From Lewinellaceae bacterium (lineage in GTDB: Bacteria; Bacteroidota; Bacteroidia; Chitinophagales; Saprospiraceae), in contig JACJYK010000002.1 in the NCBI GenBank assembly GCA_020636135.1, positions 186,001 to 250,000 on the forward strand: a stretch of 64,000 nucleotides of DNA, given 5' to 3'. This document shows positions 8,229 to 16,639 of this stretch, one piece after another. The translations under genes and the position numbers were made by a program. Each line of letters begins with the position of its first letter. Position 1 is the first letter of the stretch. The notes under the pieces were generated by a model that saw nothing but the letters and a program-made list of their open reading frames with translations, made no database searches and was not told where the DNA came from.

Positions 8229-9865
8229 GTGACCAATCGTTCGACAAGATTATAAAAAACGCTTTACAGGATTATGGTAAGGCATCAAAGCCGGCAGACT
8301 GGGATCTTTTTTCCGAGCGCGTTGCCCGTGAGGTAGATTCAGATCCGGAGGATGCGTTTGATGCATTGATCCAGAGTAAGCTGACACACTATGAGGCGCC
8401 TTTTCAACCGGCACATTGGGAACAGTTCTCCCACCAGTTGGACGCATCGCTGCATGATCACTATGCCGAGGAGCTGGATCAGCATATCCAGTCTTCACTA
8501 CGCAATTTTGAAGTGCCTTATGTTCCGGAGACCTGGTCCAGGCTGGAAGAAAAACTCATCGCCCGCCGCTATTACATCCGTCGTCTGTATCTGACCAAAG
8601 CCATGGAAGTGGCAGCACTGGTGTTGTTCCTCTTTACCTCCTACCGCTATTGGCCGGTATACCAGGATTTATTCCAGACCCGGGATGCGGAAATACCGGT
8701 GGTCTCATCGCCGATGATCCAGGAGCAGAATAATGAGATTCAGACCTTGAGAGATGCAGCAGCTACCGGACAGGAATTAGCAGATGCAGGTCAGGATGCA
8801 TTAACCGGTACAGAAGGTATAGTCAACGCCCCAGTACCGGAGATATGGCCTACCGGCAACCGGGTATCCCCAGCGACACCTTCCCTGGAAGCATCTCAGC
8901 CCCGGGTGACCACACATGATTTTAATACAGTGGTAGAAGCCGAGTCACCTGACCTGAACCGGCCACGGACACTGCTGGACGGAACCAAGATTTTACCCAC
9001 GGAAGAGCAACTTTTGCCCATCGAAAACCCTGCTCCTGATGCCCGGGTGGCCGATGCCCGTCCTCGCGACCCCATGGCCAGCTTTGCTGCGCTCCGTGAA
9101 CCCACACTCAATAACTATGCGCAATCTTCAGAAAACGCCATACACCTGTCGGCCTATGAAAATGAGCGCAAACAGCGGGTACCTAAAAGGATAAGCATGT
9201 TCGGGACCATGGACATCAACCATGCCCTCCTTTCTGCCTTTAAACTCAATGACAAGGTCAACTTCAATGAAAAAGAAGTAACGAATCTGGGCCATGGCGC
9301 AGGGATAAGCATTGTCTTCGATTACGGTAAAGTAGAACTCGAAACCGGTGTTCAGTATAACAACATTCAGAATGACCCGAATACACAGGTTAAAGTGGGA
9401 ACACCGACCATCGGCATTGAAGACTTTGACTATTACCTGATTGATTGGGATGTCATCAAACTGCCACTCAATGTAAACTACAAGCTTAAAGATGAAGGCC
9501 GGTTTCAGTACTATGCCAGTTTTGGAGTAGACCTGAATATCGTAGCAAACGCCACCTACTATTATTCGGCGCCTCCCATCACCGCTTTTCGGGTGCCTGA
9601 TCCGAATGATGCCGCCGGACGTAATTCCCGCAATACCATCAACCGGGACATCCAGCAAATGCAGACCAGCCTGCTGGATAAACAGAAAAAGGATGCCTAC
9701 TTTAATATCCACGTTGGCGCCGGTATGGAATACCTGCTCACAGATCGTCATCGGCTCTTCGTTGAGACAGCCTTCCAGCAGCCGATGCTGACTCCTTCCG
9801 TTATCAATGAAAAAGACCGCTTTAAGACAATCTCCTCGAAACTCGGAGCGAGGATGGATTTTTGA
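8225..9865 (+). CDS. Putative trans-envelope anti-sigma protein: three 39-residue repeats, one membrane helix, C-terminal beta-barrel
   Basis: A 546-residue protein without a signal peptide. Residues 6-111 hold three copies of one motif at exact 39-residue spacing (F6/F45/L84, and W26/W65/W104 in PADWDLF, PAHWEQF and PETWSRL). A basic stretch (RRYYIRR) precedes one helix at about 125-143, so the repeats should face the cytoplasm. A Pro/Ala-rich periplasmic linker runs to about 300. The last 230 residues alternate like an outer-membrane barrel (GISIVFDYGKVELETGVQY, VIKLPLNVNYKL, FNIHVGAGMEYLL) and end in Phe, as BAM substrates do. Coupled to the sigma gene, it may bind the sigma factor with its repeats. 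The dual-membrane topology is inferred. Confidence 0.7.
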   Translation: MSDQSFDKIIKNALQDYGKASKPADWDLFSERVAREVDSDPEDAFDALIQSKLTHYEAPFQPAHWEQFSHQLDASLHDHYAEELDQHIQSSLRNFEVPYVPETWSRLEEKLIARRYYIRRLYLTKAMEVAALVLFLFTSYRYWPVYQDLFQTRDAEIPVVSSPMIQEQNNEIQTLRDAAATGQELADAGQDALTGTEGIVNAPVPEIWPTGNRVSPATPSLEASQPRVTTHDFNTVVEAESPDLNRPRTLLDGTKILPTEEQLLPIENPAPDARVADARPRDPMASFAALREPTLNNYAQSSENAIHLSAYENERKQRVPKRISMFGTMDINHALLSAFKLNDKVNFNEKEVTNLGHGAGISIVFDYGKVELETGVQYNNIQNDPNTQVKVGTPTIGIEDFDYYLIDWDVIKLPLNVNYKLKDEGRFQYYASFGVDLNIVANATYYYSAPPITAFRVPDPNDAAGRNSRNTINRDIQQMQTSLLDKQKKDAYFNIHVGAGMEYLLTDRHRLFVETAFQQPMLTPSVINEKDRFKTISSKLGARMDF

Positions 9866-9875
9866 AAAACTCCCA

Positions 9876-10128
9876 ATAACCCCGTGGCTTCAGCCCGGGG
9901 ACTAGCATGGGGGTAAAAGGTAAAAAAGGTATCAGAAGTATCAGAGGCAAAACTCCCAATAACCCTGAGGCTTCAGCCTGGGGACTAGCATGGAGCATAG
10001 GGCACGGAGCATGGGGGTAAAAGGTAGGGTCGCATCCAAAGGCATAACACCCTATAACCCCGTGGCTTTAGCCCGGGGACTGGCATGGGGGTCTTCTCCA
10101 TAACCCCACGTCAGTAACCCGGGGAAAC
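9876..10128 (-). repeat. Three degenerate copies of the composite intergenic repeat
   Basis: Three copies of the hairpin core AACCCCGTGGCTTCAGCC (or close variants) with flanking GACTAGCATGG and GGTATCAGAAGTATCAGAGG. They are the reverse complement of the units in the array at 36141-36925. The third copy also carries the CATCCAAAGGCATAACACC module. They fill the convergent gap between the barrel gene and the amidohydrolase operon, where no gene is visible. Confidence 0.8.
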
Positions 10129-10131
10129 AAA

Positions 10132-10159
10132 AAAGGCGGAATGTAAACATCCCGCCTTT
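10132..10159 (-). terminator. Terminator of the amidohydrolase operon
   Basis: AAAGGCGGAATGT pairs with ACATCCCGCCTTT over 13 bp with one mismatch and a 2-nt loop. The A-run to its left gives a U-tail on the minus strand, right after the stop codon of the last amidohydrolase gene. Confidence 0.85.
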
Positions 10160-10180
10160 CAAGGTTGATTATTCAACCGA

Positions 10181-11497
10181 TTATTTTTTCAAGCCGGGTT
10201 GCCGGTCCAGAAACTCGTTGTAGAGTTGGATGTGACGGCTGTCGATCGGTACTTCCCATCCCTGAATAAAGACCTTTTCGATGTTGGTTTTAGTCTCGAA
10301 TGGATCGCCATCGGTGACGATCAGATCGGCACGCTTGCCTTTTTCGATGGAACCGAGCTGGTCGGCGACACCGAAGATCTCAGCAGGATAGATAGTTACT
10401 GCTTTGAGTGCCTCCTCTTTACCCAGGCCATAGGCGGCGGCAAAGCCGGCATGGTATGGCAGGTTTCGCACATTCTCAGTCTGCATGGTGCGGATGGCGA
10501 TTTTGACGCCAGCAGCCTTCAGCTTGCCCGGGTTGGCATAAGGCGCATCGTAGCGGTCGGATTGACGGGTAGGCAAGTCGATGACAGGCCCTACCAGTAC
10601 CGGAACCCCGGCAGCGGCAATGCTGTCTGCTACCCTCCAGCCTTCCGATACACCACCCAGGATGGCTTTGACCTTTTTCTGCTTGATCCAGCGCAGAGCT
10701 GAAAGGATATCTTTGTCCTTGTTCACCTCGATCAGTACCGGAGCATCACCGTTCACGACCGGCATGAGTGCTTCCATGGCGGGATTGTAATCGGTCTTCC
10801 TCGGCTGGCCGCTCTTTTTAGCGGCAGCATCAAGCATGGCGAATTCTTTTGCCTGGTCCCAGTATCCATTCAGATCTTTCAGGGCCTTTTCTTCAGCCTT
10901 TTTCAGCTCTTCCGGGCTGCGACGGTCAAATCGGCCAAAACCTCCGGAGGAAGGCCAGTTCAGTACAACCACTTTAAAACCGGCATACATCTGGTCCGGG
11001 GTATATCCGTTGAGATCGATCAGTGCCGCTGTGCCGGGGAATCGCCCGCCCGAGGGCATGGTCAGCACCGTGGTTACTCCGTTGACCCGGGTGACAGGAA
11101 TTGCCGCTGAGTTCGGGTTGACAGCCGTCAAGGCCTGCATTTCTGGGATCAGATCACCGATTTCATTGTAGTCCTCGGTGAGCGATACAGAACTAACTTC
11201 GGACAATCCCAGGTGAGTGCCGGCGTCGATCATACCGGGATAGATCTGCTTGCCGGTACAGTCGATAACCTGAGCGCCGGCAGGTGTTGCAATGCCGGTG
11301 CCCACGGCCTGGATCTTCCCATCCTGGATGATCACCGTGCCATCCTGAATGTCCCCTTTGGTAATGGTGTGTATGGTGGCGTGGGTTAAAGCAAAGGTGC
11401 CCTTCACGGCCTTGGACATCAATTGCGCCTGGACCGTACCCTGCAATAAGCATGCTGCCAGTAACAATCCAATCGATATGCTGTTTTTAAGTTTCAT
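10181..11497 (-). CDS. Secreted amidohydrolase-like protein lacking metal ligands
   Basis: A 438-residue amidohydrolase-superfamily protein with a signal peptide (SIGLLLAACLLQGTVQAQ), so periplasmic or secreted. It has the N-terminal beta-sandwich (ALTHATIHTITKGDIQDG) and the barrel. The canonical HxH is Gly93-Thr-His95 (DAGTHLG). The second-strand His is replaced (VLIEVNKDKD), the next His is absent (AILGGVSEG), and the barrel-end Asp is missing (MQTENVRN). The C-terminal strand (LGSIEKGKRADLIVTDGDPF) is intact. It is probably not a metal-dependent hydrolase and may act as a partner of the middle paralogue. Last gene of a three-gene operon, 11 bp after its neighbour. Confidence 0.8.
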   Translation of the reverse strand: MKLKNSISIGLLLAACLLQGTVQAQLMSKAVKGTFALTHATIHTITKGDIQDGTVIIQDGKIQAVGTGIATPAGAQVIDCTGKQIYPGMIDAGTHLGLSEVSSVSLTEDYNEIGDLIPEMQALTAVNPNSAAIPVTRVNGVTTVLTMPSGGRFPGTAALIDLNGYTPDQMYAGFKVVVLNWPSSGGFGRFDRRSPEELKKAEEKALKDLNGYWDQAKEFAMLDAAAKKSGQPRKTDYNPAMEALMPVVNGDAPVLIEVNKDKDILSALRWIKQKKVKAILGGVSEGWRVADSIAAAGVPVLVGPVIDLPTRQSDRYDAPYANPGKLKAAGVKIAIRTMQTENVRNLPYHAGFAAAYGLGKEEALKAVTIYPAEIFGVADQLGSIEKGKRADLIVTDGDPFETKTNIEKVFIQGWEVPIDSRHIQLYNEFLDRQPGLKK

Positions 11498-11508
11498 GCT
11501 GTCTGGAA

Positions 11509-12861
11509 TTAACGGTTTTCAAATAGGTACTCAAATACACCATCCATGCAACGGTCTTCTTCGGTATACTGCGAGAAAGTTGGCAGGTTGTCCGGATCGA
11601 TCGAAACACGGATATCGCTAGGATCCTTGTCGATGTCAAAATAGACGACACCATCGATGATGGTACGTACCGGAACCGCGTAGACTGACAGTGGATGATT
11701 GCGGAAGATCGCCACATCACCTTCTTTGCCTTCTTCGAGGCTGCCAATGCGATCGTCGACACCAAGCTGTTTCGCCGGGTTGATGGTGATCAAGGCAAGA
11801 GCTTCATCATCACTCAGGCCACCGTAGTGCTGGGTCTTCGCTGCCTCATGATAAAGGTGGCGGATCAGGTCCGGAGAGTCGGAATTGATGGAAGTGACGA
11901 CGCCGTTACGGGTCAGGATAGCGGCATTGTATGCGGTGGAATAATAAACTTCAAATTTGTATGCCCACCAGTCGGCAAATACCGAAGCATAGGCGCCAAA
12001 ATTAGCCAGCTCGGGAGCTACTTTGAAGCCCTCATTCACGTGCTGGAAGCAAATTTTCTTCACGCCGAAATCTTTGCAGACATTCATCAGCATGAGGATT
12101 TCATCCGCCCGGTAGGAATGACAATGGATCATGACTTTTCCGCTGAGGATGTCTGCCAGGGTTTCCAGGCGACGGTTGTATTCCGGGGCCAGTGCCCGCG
12201 GGTTTTTCATTTTATCCTTATTGTAAGCATCCCATTTCGCCTGGTAGGCCTGGGCTTCCGAGAAAGCACGGCGAATCACCTCCTCGACACCCATCCGGGT
12301 ACGTGGGATGATGCCATTGCCTTCACCGTGCACACGCATCGGGTTTTCTCCCAGGGCGAATTTGATGGTCCGGGGGGCTCCATCCATACGCAGATCGTTG
12401 GGATTGGTGCTGCCAAACCGGTGTTTGATGGTTTCGCACTGACCGCCGATCACGTTCGCTGATCCGTGCATGGCATGTGAGGTGGTGGTTCCACCGGCCA
12501 GAGCGCGGTAAATGGATACGTCCATCGGATCGAGTGCATCACCTACCCAGACATCAGCGGTTACCGGATTTGTCGCTTCGTTGACGACATCGATGCCGAT
12601 GTGTGAATGGGCGTCAATGATCCCCGGCATGACGTAAAGGCCGGTTGCATCGATGACTTCCACCCCTTTCGGTGCGGAGATGTTTTTACCGATTTTTTTG
12701 ATGATGCCATCGACGATGAGCACATCGGAGTTGAGTAGAGTACCTTTCGTTACCGTCAGTACCGTTCCATTTTTTATCAGGAGACTTCCTTTTGCAGTCT
12801 GGCTCCACGAGAGGGTGATGCTGGCCGTAAGAAGGAAAATCAAAGCATATATCTGTTTCAT
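11509..12861 (-). CDS. Secreted metal-dependent amidohydrolase
   Basis: A 450-residue amidohydrolase of the imidazolonepropionase/dipeptidase-like branch with a signal peptide (LIFLLTASITLSWSQ). All expected ligands are visible: His85 and His87 in DAHSHIG, the His region at 246-248 (MIHCHSYRADE), His274 in CFQHVNEG and Asp328 in INSDSPD. It is therefore likely active, hydrolysing a cyclic amide, dipeptide or similar C-N bond in the periplasm. Exact substrate is unknown. It sits between two paralogues that have lost these residues, with intergenic gaps of about 10 bp on each side, so all three are made from one message. Confidence 0.88.
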   Translation of the reverse strand: MKQIYALIFLLTASITLSWSQTAKGSLLIKNGTVLTVTKGTLLNSDVLIVDGIIKKIGKNISAPKGVEVIDATGLYVMPGIIDAHSHIGIDVVNEATNPVTADVWVGDALDPMDVSIYRALAGGTTTSHAMHGSANVIGGQCETIKHRFGSTNPNDLRMDGAPRTIKFALGENPMRVHGEGNGIIPRTRMGVEEVIRRAFSEAQAYQAKWDAYNKDKMKNPRALAPEYNRRLETLADILSGKVMIHCHSYRADEILMLMNVCKDFGVKKICFQHVNEGFKVAPELANFGAYASVFADWWAYKFEVYYSTAYNAAILTRNGVVTSINSDSPDLIRHLYHEAAKTQHYGGLSDDEALALITINPAKQLGVDDRIGSLEEGKEGDVAIFRNHPLSVYAVPVRTIIDGVVYFDIDKDPSDIRVSIDPDNLPTFSQYTEEDRCMDGVFEYLFENR

Positions 12862-12871
12862 GAATCTTTGT

Positions 12872-14626
12872 TTAGTTTGGTTTGCTAATGCGTTTTCCCT
12901 TCACCTTGAAGGTCCCGTAGGAGCCGACCATCACCTGACCGTCCAGGCTGTCTCCATCTAGGTTCAGTTCGTATTGCAGGTTCATGCTGTTTCCTCCCAT
13001 GTTGTAATCCATATCAAAAGTCATGACCGTACCCGCTACCGTTACATTGTTGAGCGGCTGTGTACCATCACCGGCGGAAGAATTGGAGATTTCCCCTTTG
13101 ATGTCGCGCCCGTCCATCGAGAAGGTCATTTTACCCTCAACCGATTGATTCGGAACATCGATGGTGTACTCCCAGGTACCCAATGCATTCTTTTGAGCTG
13201 AGGCGTCATTGCTTCCCGGCTTTGGTTTTGGTTTCGATTCAAATTCGAATTTGGCGCCATCCACAAAAACGTAGCGCACTTCGGATTTTTCATCAAAGTA
13301 AGGCCCGGTGCTCACCAGCAGATTGGCAATTTTGCCTTTCTCAAGGGTGCCGAGCTGACGATCCAGCTTCAGCAGTTTTGCCGGTTCCGTGGTCAAAGAA
13401 GCCAGTGCTTGTTCTTCGGTGAGACCGGCTTTGATCATCCGGTTCAGATTGGCTTTGATCTCAGAGTTACGTGCACCTTTGGAGCCAAAGCTAAATGGGA
13501 TGCCAGCCTGGATCAGAGTGGCTGCTTGTTTCTCCCGTTTTTCGACTTCTGCTTTTTGCTTTGCTTTCAGCATAGCGGTCTCCGGATCATCGGGTTTGTC
13601 CGTTTTCTCCATCGACGGCTTTTCCTTCTTATCTCCGCCCTTTTCCATTCCGCCGCGATCTTTCTTTTCGTCGCTCTTCTTTTCGTCATCCATTTTCTTG
13701 GGGAGGTCCAGGGACAGTATCAACGGTACCTGACTCGATTTGATGACATCGGTAAAGAGATATCCTTCTTTGACATCAGCCAATACAATGTTGAATCCGA
13801 GGTCTTTCTGTACGTCCATAGCCCGGTACATCGATAAGACGTCGGGTGTTTCGAAGATGACCGGCACTTCTTTTTTGATGACCGGGTACATGGCCTTGGT
13901 TGCTGCATCATAACTTGGCCGGGGCAAGCCAGTAGGGTCTTCGGCATACATGGTCTCGTGATGCATGGCGGTTTCTGCATTCTTGTAAAAGTCGCGCCAT
14001 TTGGACATCACGGCAATGGTTGTACCCGGGTAACGCCGGTTCTCTGCGCCACGGAATTGCGTGTACAATCCGCTGTTTGCTTTCAGGACCATTTCATTGG
14101 CCTGGGTGCCTTGTAGTTCTACGGCTGCACTCATGCCAGGGATCATACGTCCTTCCGGTACGATATTCAGGGTCGTAAAGCCCAGTTTGCGCATGTTGGC
14201 AAGATCGGCGGAGGAGGGATCCAGTTGACTGGCCACAGTGATCTCCGGTGTTACACCGGATTTCGTATTCGTCAACGGACTATTATCCGGTGGCGAAGCG
14301 GTACGTCCGCGACCGCGACCGCCCTGTTCTTCTTCCTGCTTTTTAATACCAGCATCGCTCAGGGCGTCGATAAAACCGGCATAAATATACATGGAGTCCG
14401 CATCAATGATCTGGGCGTCCACGGGTATGGTAACTTGGTTACCTACCGCTTCGATGACGCCGTCGCGTACGATTATCGTCGCGTCTTTCAAAAGCATGCC
14501 CGGTTTCGGTACGATGAAGGCATGCGTAACCGCATAAACGCGGTTTAAGGGTTGGAGATCGTCTGCCTGAGCCTGCACCATCAGGTTCAGTGCCAAGCAG
14601 TAAATCCCGATAATCCACTTTTTCAT
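12872..14626 (-). CDS. Secreted amidohydrolase-like protein with charged insert and C-terminal beta domain, ligands lost
   Basis: A 584-residue first gene of the amidohydrolase operon with a signal peptide (IIGIYCLALNLMVQAQ). The HxH position reads Leu89-Ser-Asp91 (DALSDAG), and the later His and Asp ligands are also gone (VIFETPDVL, VLADVKEGY, GSKGARNS). It carries two additions not seen in its neighbours: a very charged Lys/Asp/Glu segment at about 305-365 (KKSDEKKDRGGMEKGGDKKE) and a C-terminal beta-rich domain of about 115 residues (GTWEYTIDVPNQSVEGKMTF onward). It is likely a non-catalytic subunit or binding protein. The strand LGTLEKGKIANLLV confirms the superfamily. Confidence 0.78.
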   Translation of the reverse strand: MKKWIIGIYCLALNLMVQAQADDLQPLNRVYAVTHAFIVPKPGMLLKDATIIVRDGVIEAVGNQVTIPVDAQIIDADSMYIYAGFIDALSDAGIKKQEEEQGGRGRGRTASPPDNSPLTNTKSGVTPEITVASQLDPSSADLANMRKLGFTTLNIVPEGRMIPGMSAAVELQGTQANEMVLKANSGLYTQFRGAENRRYPGTTIAVMSKWRDFYKNAETAMHHETMYAEDPTGLPRPSYDAATKAMYPVIKKEVPVIFETPDVLSMYRAMDVQKDLGFNIVLADVKEGYLFTDVIKSSQVPLILSLDLPKKMDDEKKSDEKKDRGGMEKGGDKKEKPSMEKTDKPDDPETAMLKAKQKAEVEKREKQAATLIQAGIPFSFGSKGARNSEIKANLNRMIKAGLTEEQALASLTTEPAKLLKLDRQLGTLEKGKIANLLVSTGPYFDEKSEVRYVFVDGAKFEFESKPKPKPGSNDASAQKNALGTWEYTIDVPNQSVEGKMTFSMDGRDIKGEISNSSAGDGTQPLNNVTVAGTVMTFDMDYNMGGNSMNLQYELNLDGDSLDGQVMVGSYGTFKVKGKRISKPN

Positions 14627-14707
14627 AATTTTATCCAGGATTTTAATGAGGTCGGAAAATACTATATTTTCAAAGATTGCAAGTTTAGAACGGATCTATT
14701 TTAGCCT

Positions 14708-16639
14708 ATGACCGCAAAAGTTAAAGTAAAACCTGTACATCCCTGGTTTTTATCCGGATGGGCTAAGTGGTCAATCTTTCTTTTTGGAGTGGCACTCTAC
14801 CTGCAGACGTTAACTTACGATTATACCCTGGACGATGCCATTGTCATTTATGAAAACCAGTACACAACGTCGGGATTCAAAGGCATCGGAGGAATCCTGG
14901 GTCATGACACGTTTTATGGCTTTTTCAAGGAGGCAGGGAAATCCCAATTGGTTTCCGGAGGTCGCTACCGTCCGCTTTCGCTGATCCTGTTTGCCATCGA
15001 ATGGCAATTATTTGGCCGGTCGCCGGGTTCCGGGCATGCTCTGAACCTATTACTGTATGGTCTGCTCTGCCTGATGGTTTACCTGGCAATGGAACGCCTA
15101 TTGGCACCAACGGTCCAGCCGCGCATCCGCTATCCAGCCGCCTGGATCACCGCCATTCTGTTTGCCGCCCATCCGGTGCATACCGAAGCGGTAGCCAATA
15201 TCAAGGGTATGGATGAGATCCTGGCACTCCTGGGATGCCTATTCGCCCTATACCTGGCCTTTAAGCAGATACCCGGGCATCGGAATGTCCTCTTTGCCGG
15301 GCTGGTCTTTTTACTAGGCATGCTGGCGAAGGAAAATGCCATTACCTGGGTGGTTGTCGTTCCTCTGGCGTACCTGTTATTAGGCAACCAGCGCTTGATG
15401 AACAGCATCCGGTTTTCCTGGCCCTGGCTTGCAGCAGCAGCTTTGTATCTGATCATACGGCAATCGGTGCTTGAATCCGGAGACGGGCAGCCGGTGATGG
15501 AACTCATGAACAATCCATTTCTGAAGTGGAACGGGTCCGGCTATGTACCGATGAGCCTCTCGGAAAGTCTGGGTACAACCGGAGTGACCTGGTTGCAATA
15601 CCTGAGGTTAATGGTATTTCCACATCCGCTGACCCATGATTATTATCCCCGCCAGATTGCCATCCATACCATGACATCACCGGCTGCACTAGCCGGATGG
15701 CTGCTATACCTGGCCATGGCCGCAGGAACGATCTATTTTTGGAAAAGGCAAAAAGTGGTCAGTTTTGGCCTCGCCTACTATTTAGTTACCTTCTCCATCG
15801 TCAGCAATCTGGTTATTCCGATCGGTACCAATATGTCCGAGCGATTTTTATTCATGCCTGGCCTGGGACTATTGCTCATCGCCGGCTATTATTGGGCTGT
15901 CTGGATAGCAGAGAGCAGTTCCCGTATGCCCTGGGTCTTTTTTGGCCTGCTGGTACTGGCCTTCAGCATGAAGACCGTGGTTCGCAATACGGCCTGGAAA
16001 GATAATTTCACCCTCTTTAAAACCGATATAGCGGTTTCGTCCAACAGCGCCAAACTAAACAATGCATTGGGTGGAGAATTGAGTGTCCAGGCAGCAAAAC
16101 TGACTGACGAGACCAGGCGCAACGAGATGCTCAATCAGGCCATTCCATTGTTACAGAAAGCGCTGGAAATCCATCCTACCTATCGCAATGCTTTGTTATT
16201 ATTGGGAAATACTTATTTTTACCTCGCACGCTATGAAGATGCCATTGCCAGCTATCAAAAAGCACTGGCAATCAGCCCCGGATACCGGGAAGCAGAGGAC
16301 AATCTTCAGCTGGCGTTCCGGGAGGGAGGAAAATATTTTGGTGAAAAAGCCAACGACATCCCAAAAGCCCTTTCGTATCTTCAACAAGCTTACACGTTAA
16401 AACCAAAAGACTATGAGACGTTGCGTCTACTGGGAGTAGCCTATGGCCTATCTGGTAAGACAAACGAAGCTGTTATTTATTTCCAAAAAGCGCTGGAAGA
16501 AAAACCAGAAGACACGGAAGCGATGTTTAATTACGGGACAGCCCTGTTAAATGCCGGCCAAACCGAAGTAGGAAATCAATACATTCAAAAAGCAATCGAA
16601 AAAAATCCAGAAATAAAGAAACGCTATGATATGGAATAG
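14708..16639 (+). CDS. Multi-pass membrane protein with C-terminal TPRs (TMTC/GT-C-like)
   Basis: A 643-residue inner-membrane protein. About ten hydrophobic segments fill residues 20-425. The first periplasmic loop carries an Asp pair (YTLDDAIVIYEN, Asp42/43), which resembles the catalytic acidic motif of GT-C glycosyltransferases such as PMT/TMTC. Residues 440-643 form about five TPR units (LLQKALEIHPTYRNALLLLG, DAIASYQKALAISPGYREAE, EAVIYFQKALEEKPEDTEAM). The architecture matches the TPR-containing O-mannosyltransferase-like proteins. A protein glycosylation role is therefore plausible but not shown. The stop overlaps the following GH3 gene by 14 bp, so the two are coupled. Confidence 0.7.
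   Translation: MTAKVKVKPVHPWFLSGWAKWSIFLFGVALYLQTLTYDYTLDDAIVIYENQYTTSGFKGIGGILGHDTFYGFFKEAGKSQLVSGGRYRPLSLILFAIEWQLFGRSPGSGHALNLLLYGLLCLMVYLAMERLLAPTVQPRIRYPAAWITAILFAAHPVHTEAVANIKGMDEILALLGCLFALYLAFKQIPGHRNVLFAGLVFLLGMLAKENAITWVVVVPLAYLLLGNQRLMNSIRFSWPWLAAAALYLIIRQSVLESGDGQPVMELMNNPFLKWNGSGYVPMSLSESLGTTGVTWLQYLRLMVFPHPLTHDYYPRQIAIHTMTSPAALAGWLLYLAMAAGTIYFWKRQKVVSFGLAYYLVTFSIVSNLVIPIGTNMSERFLFMPGLGLLLIAGYYWAVWIAESSSRMPWVFFGLLVLAFSMKTVVRNTAWKDNFTLFKTDIAVSSNSAKLNNALGGELSVQAAKLTDETRRNEMLNQAIPLLQKALEIHPTYRNALLLLGNTYFYLARYEDAIASYQKALAISPGYREAEDNLQLAFREGGKYFGEKANDIPKALSYLQQAYTLKPKDYETLRLLGVAYGLSGKTNEAVIYFQKALEEKPEDTEAMFNYGTALLNAGQTEVGNQYIQKAIEKNPEIKKRYDME

Noticed and set aside
11695..12462. 255-codon frame opposite the middle amidohydrolase
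   Set aside because: It lies wholly antisense to a gene with clear catalytic motifs and shows no family features. It is a shadow of the GC-biased coding strand.
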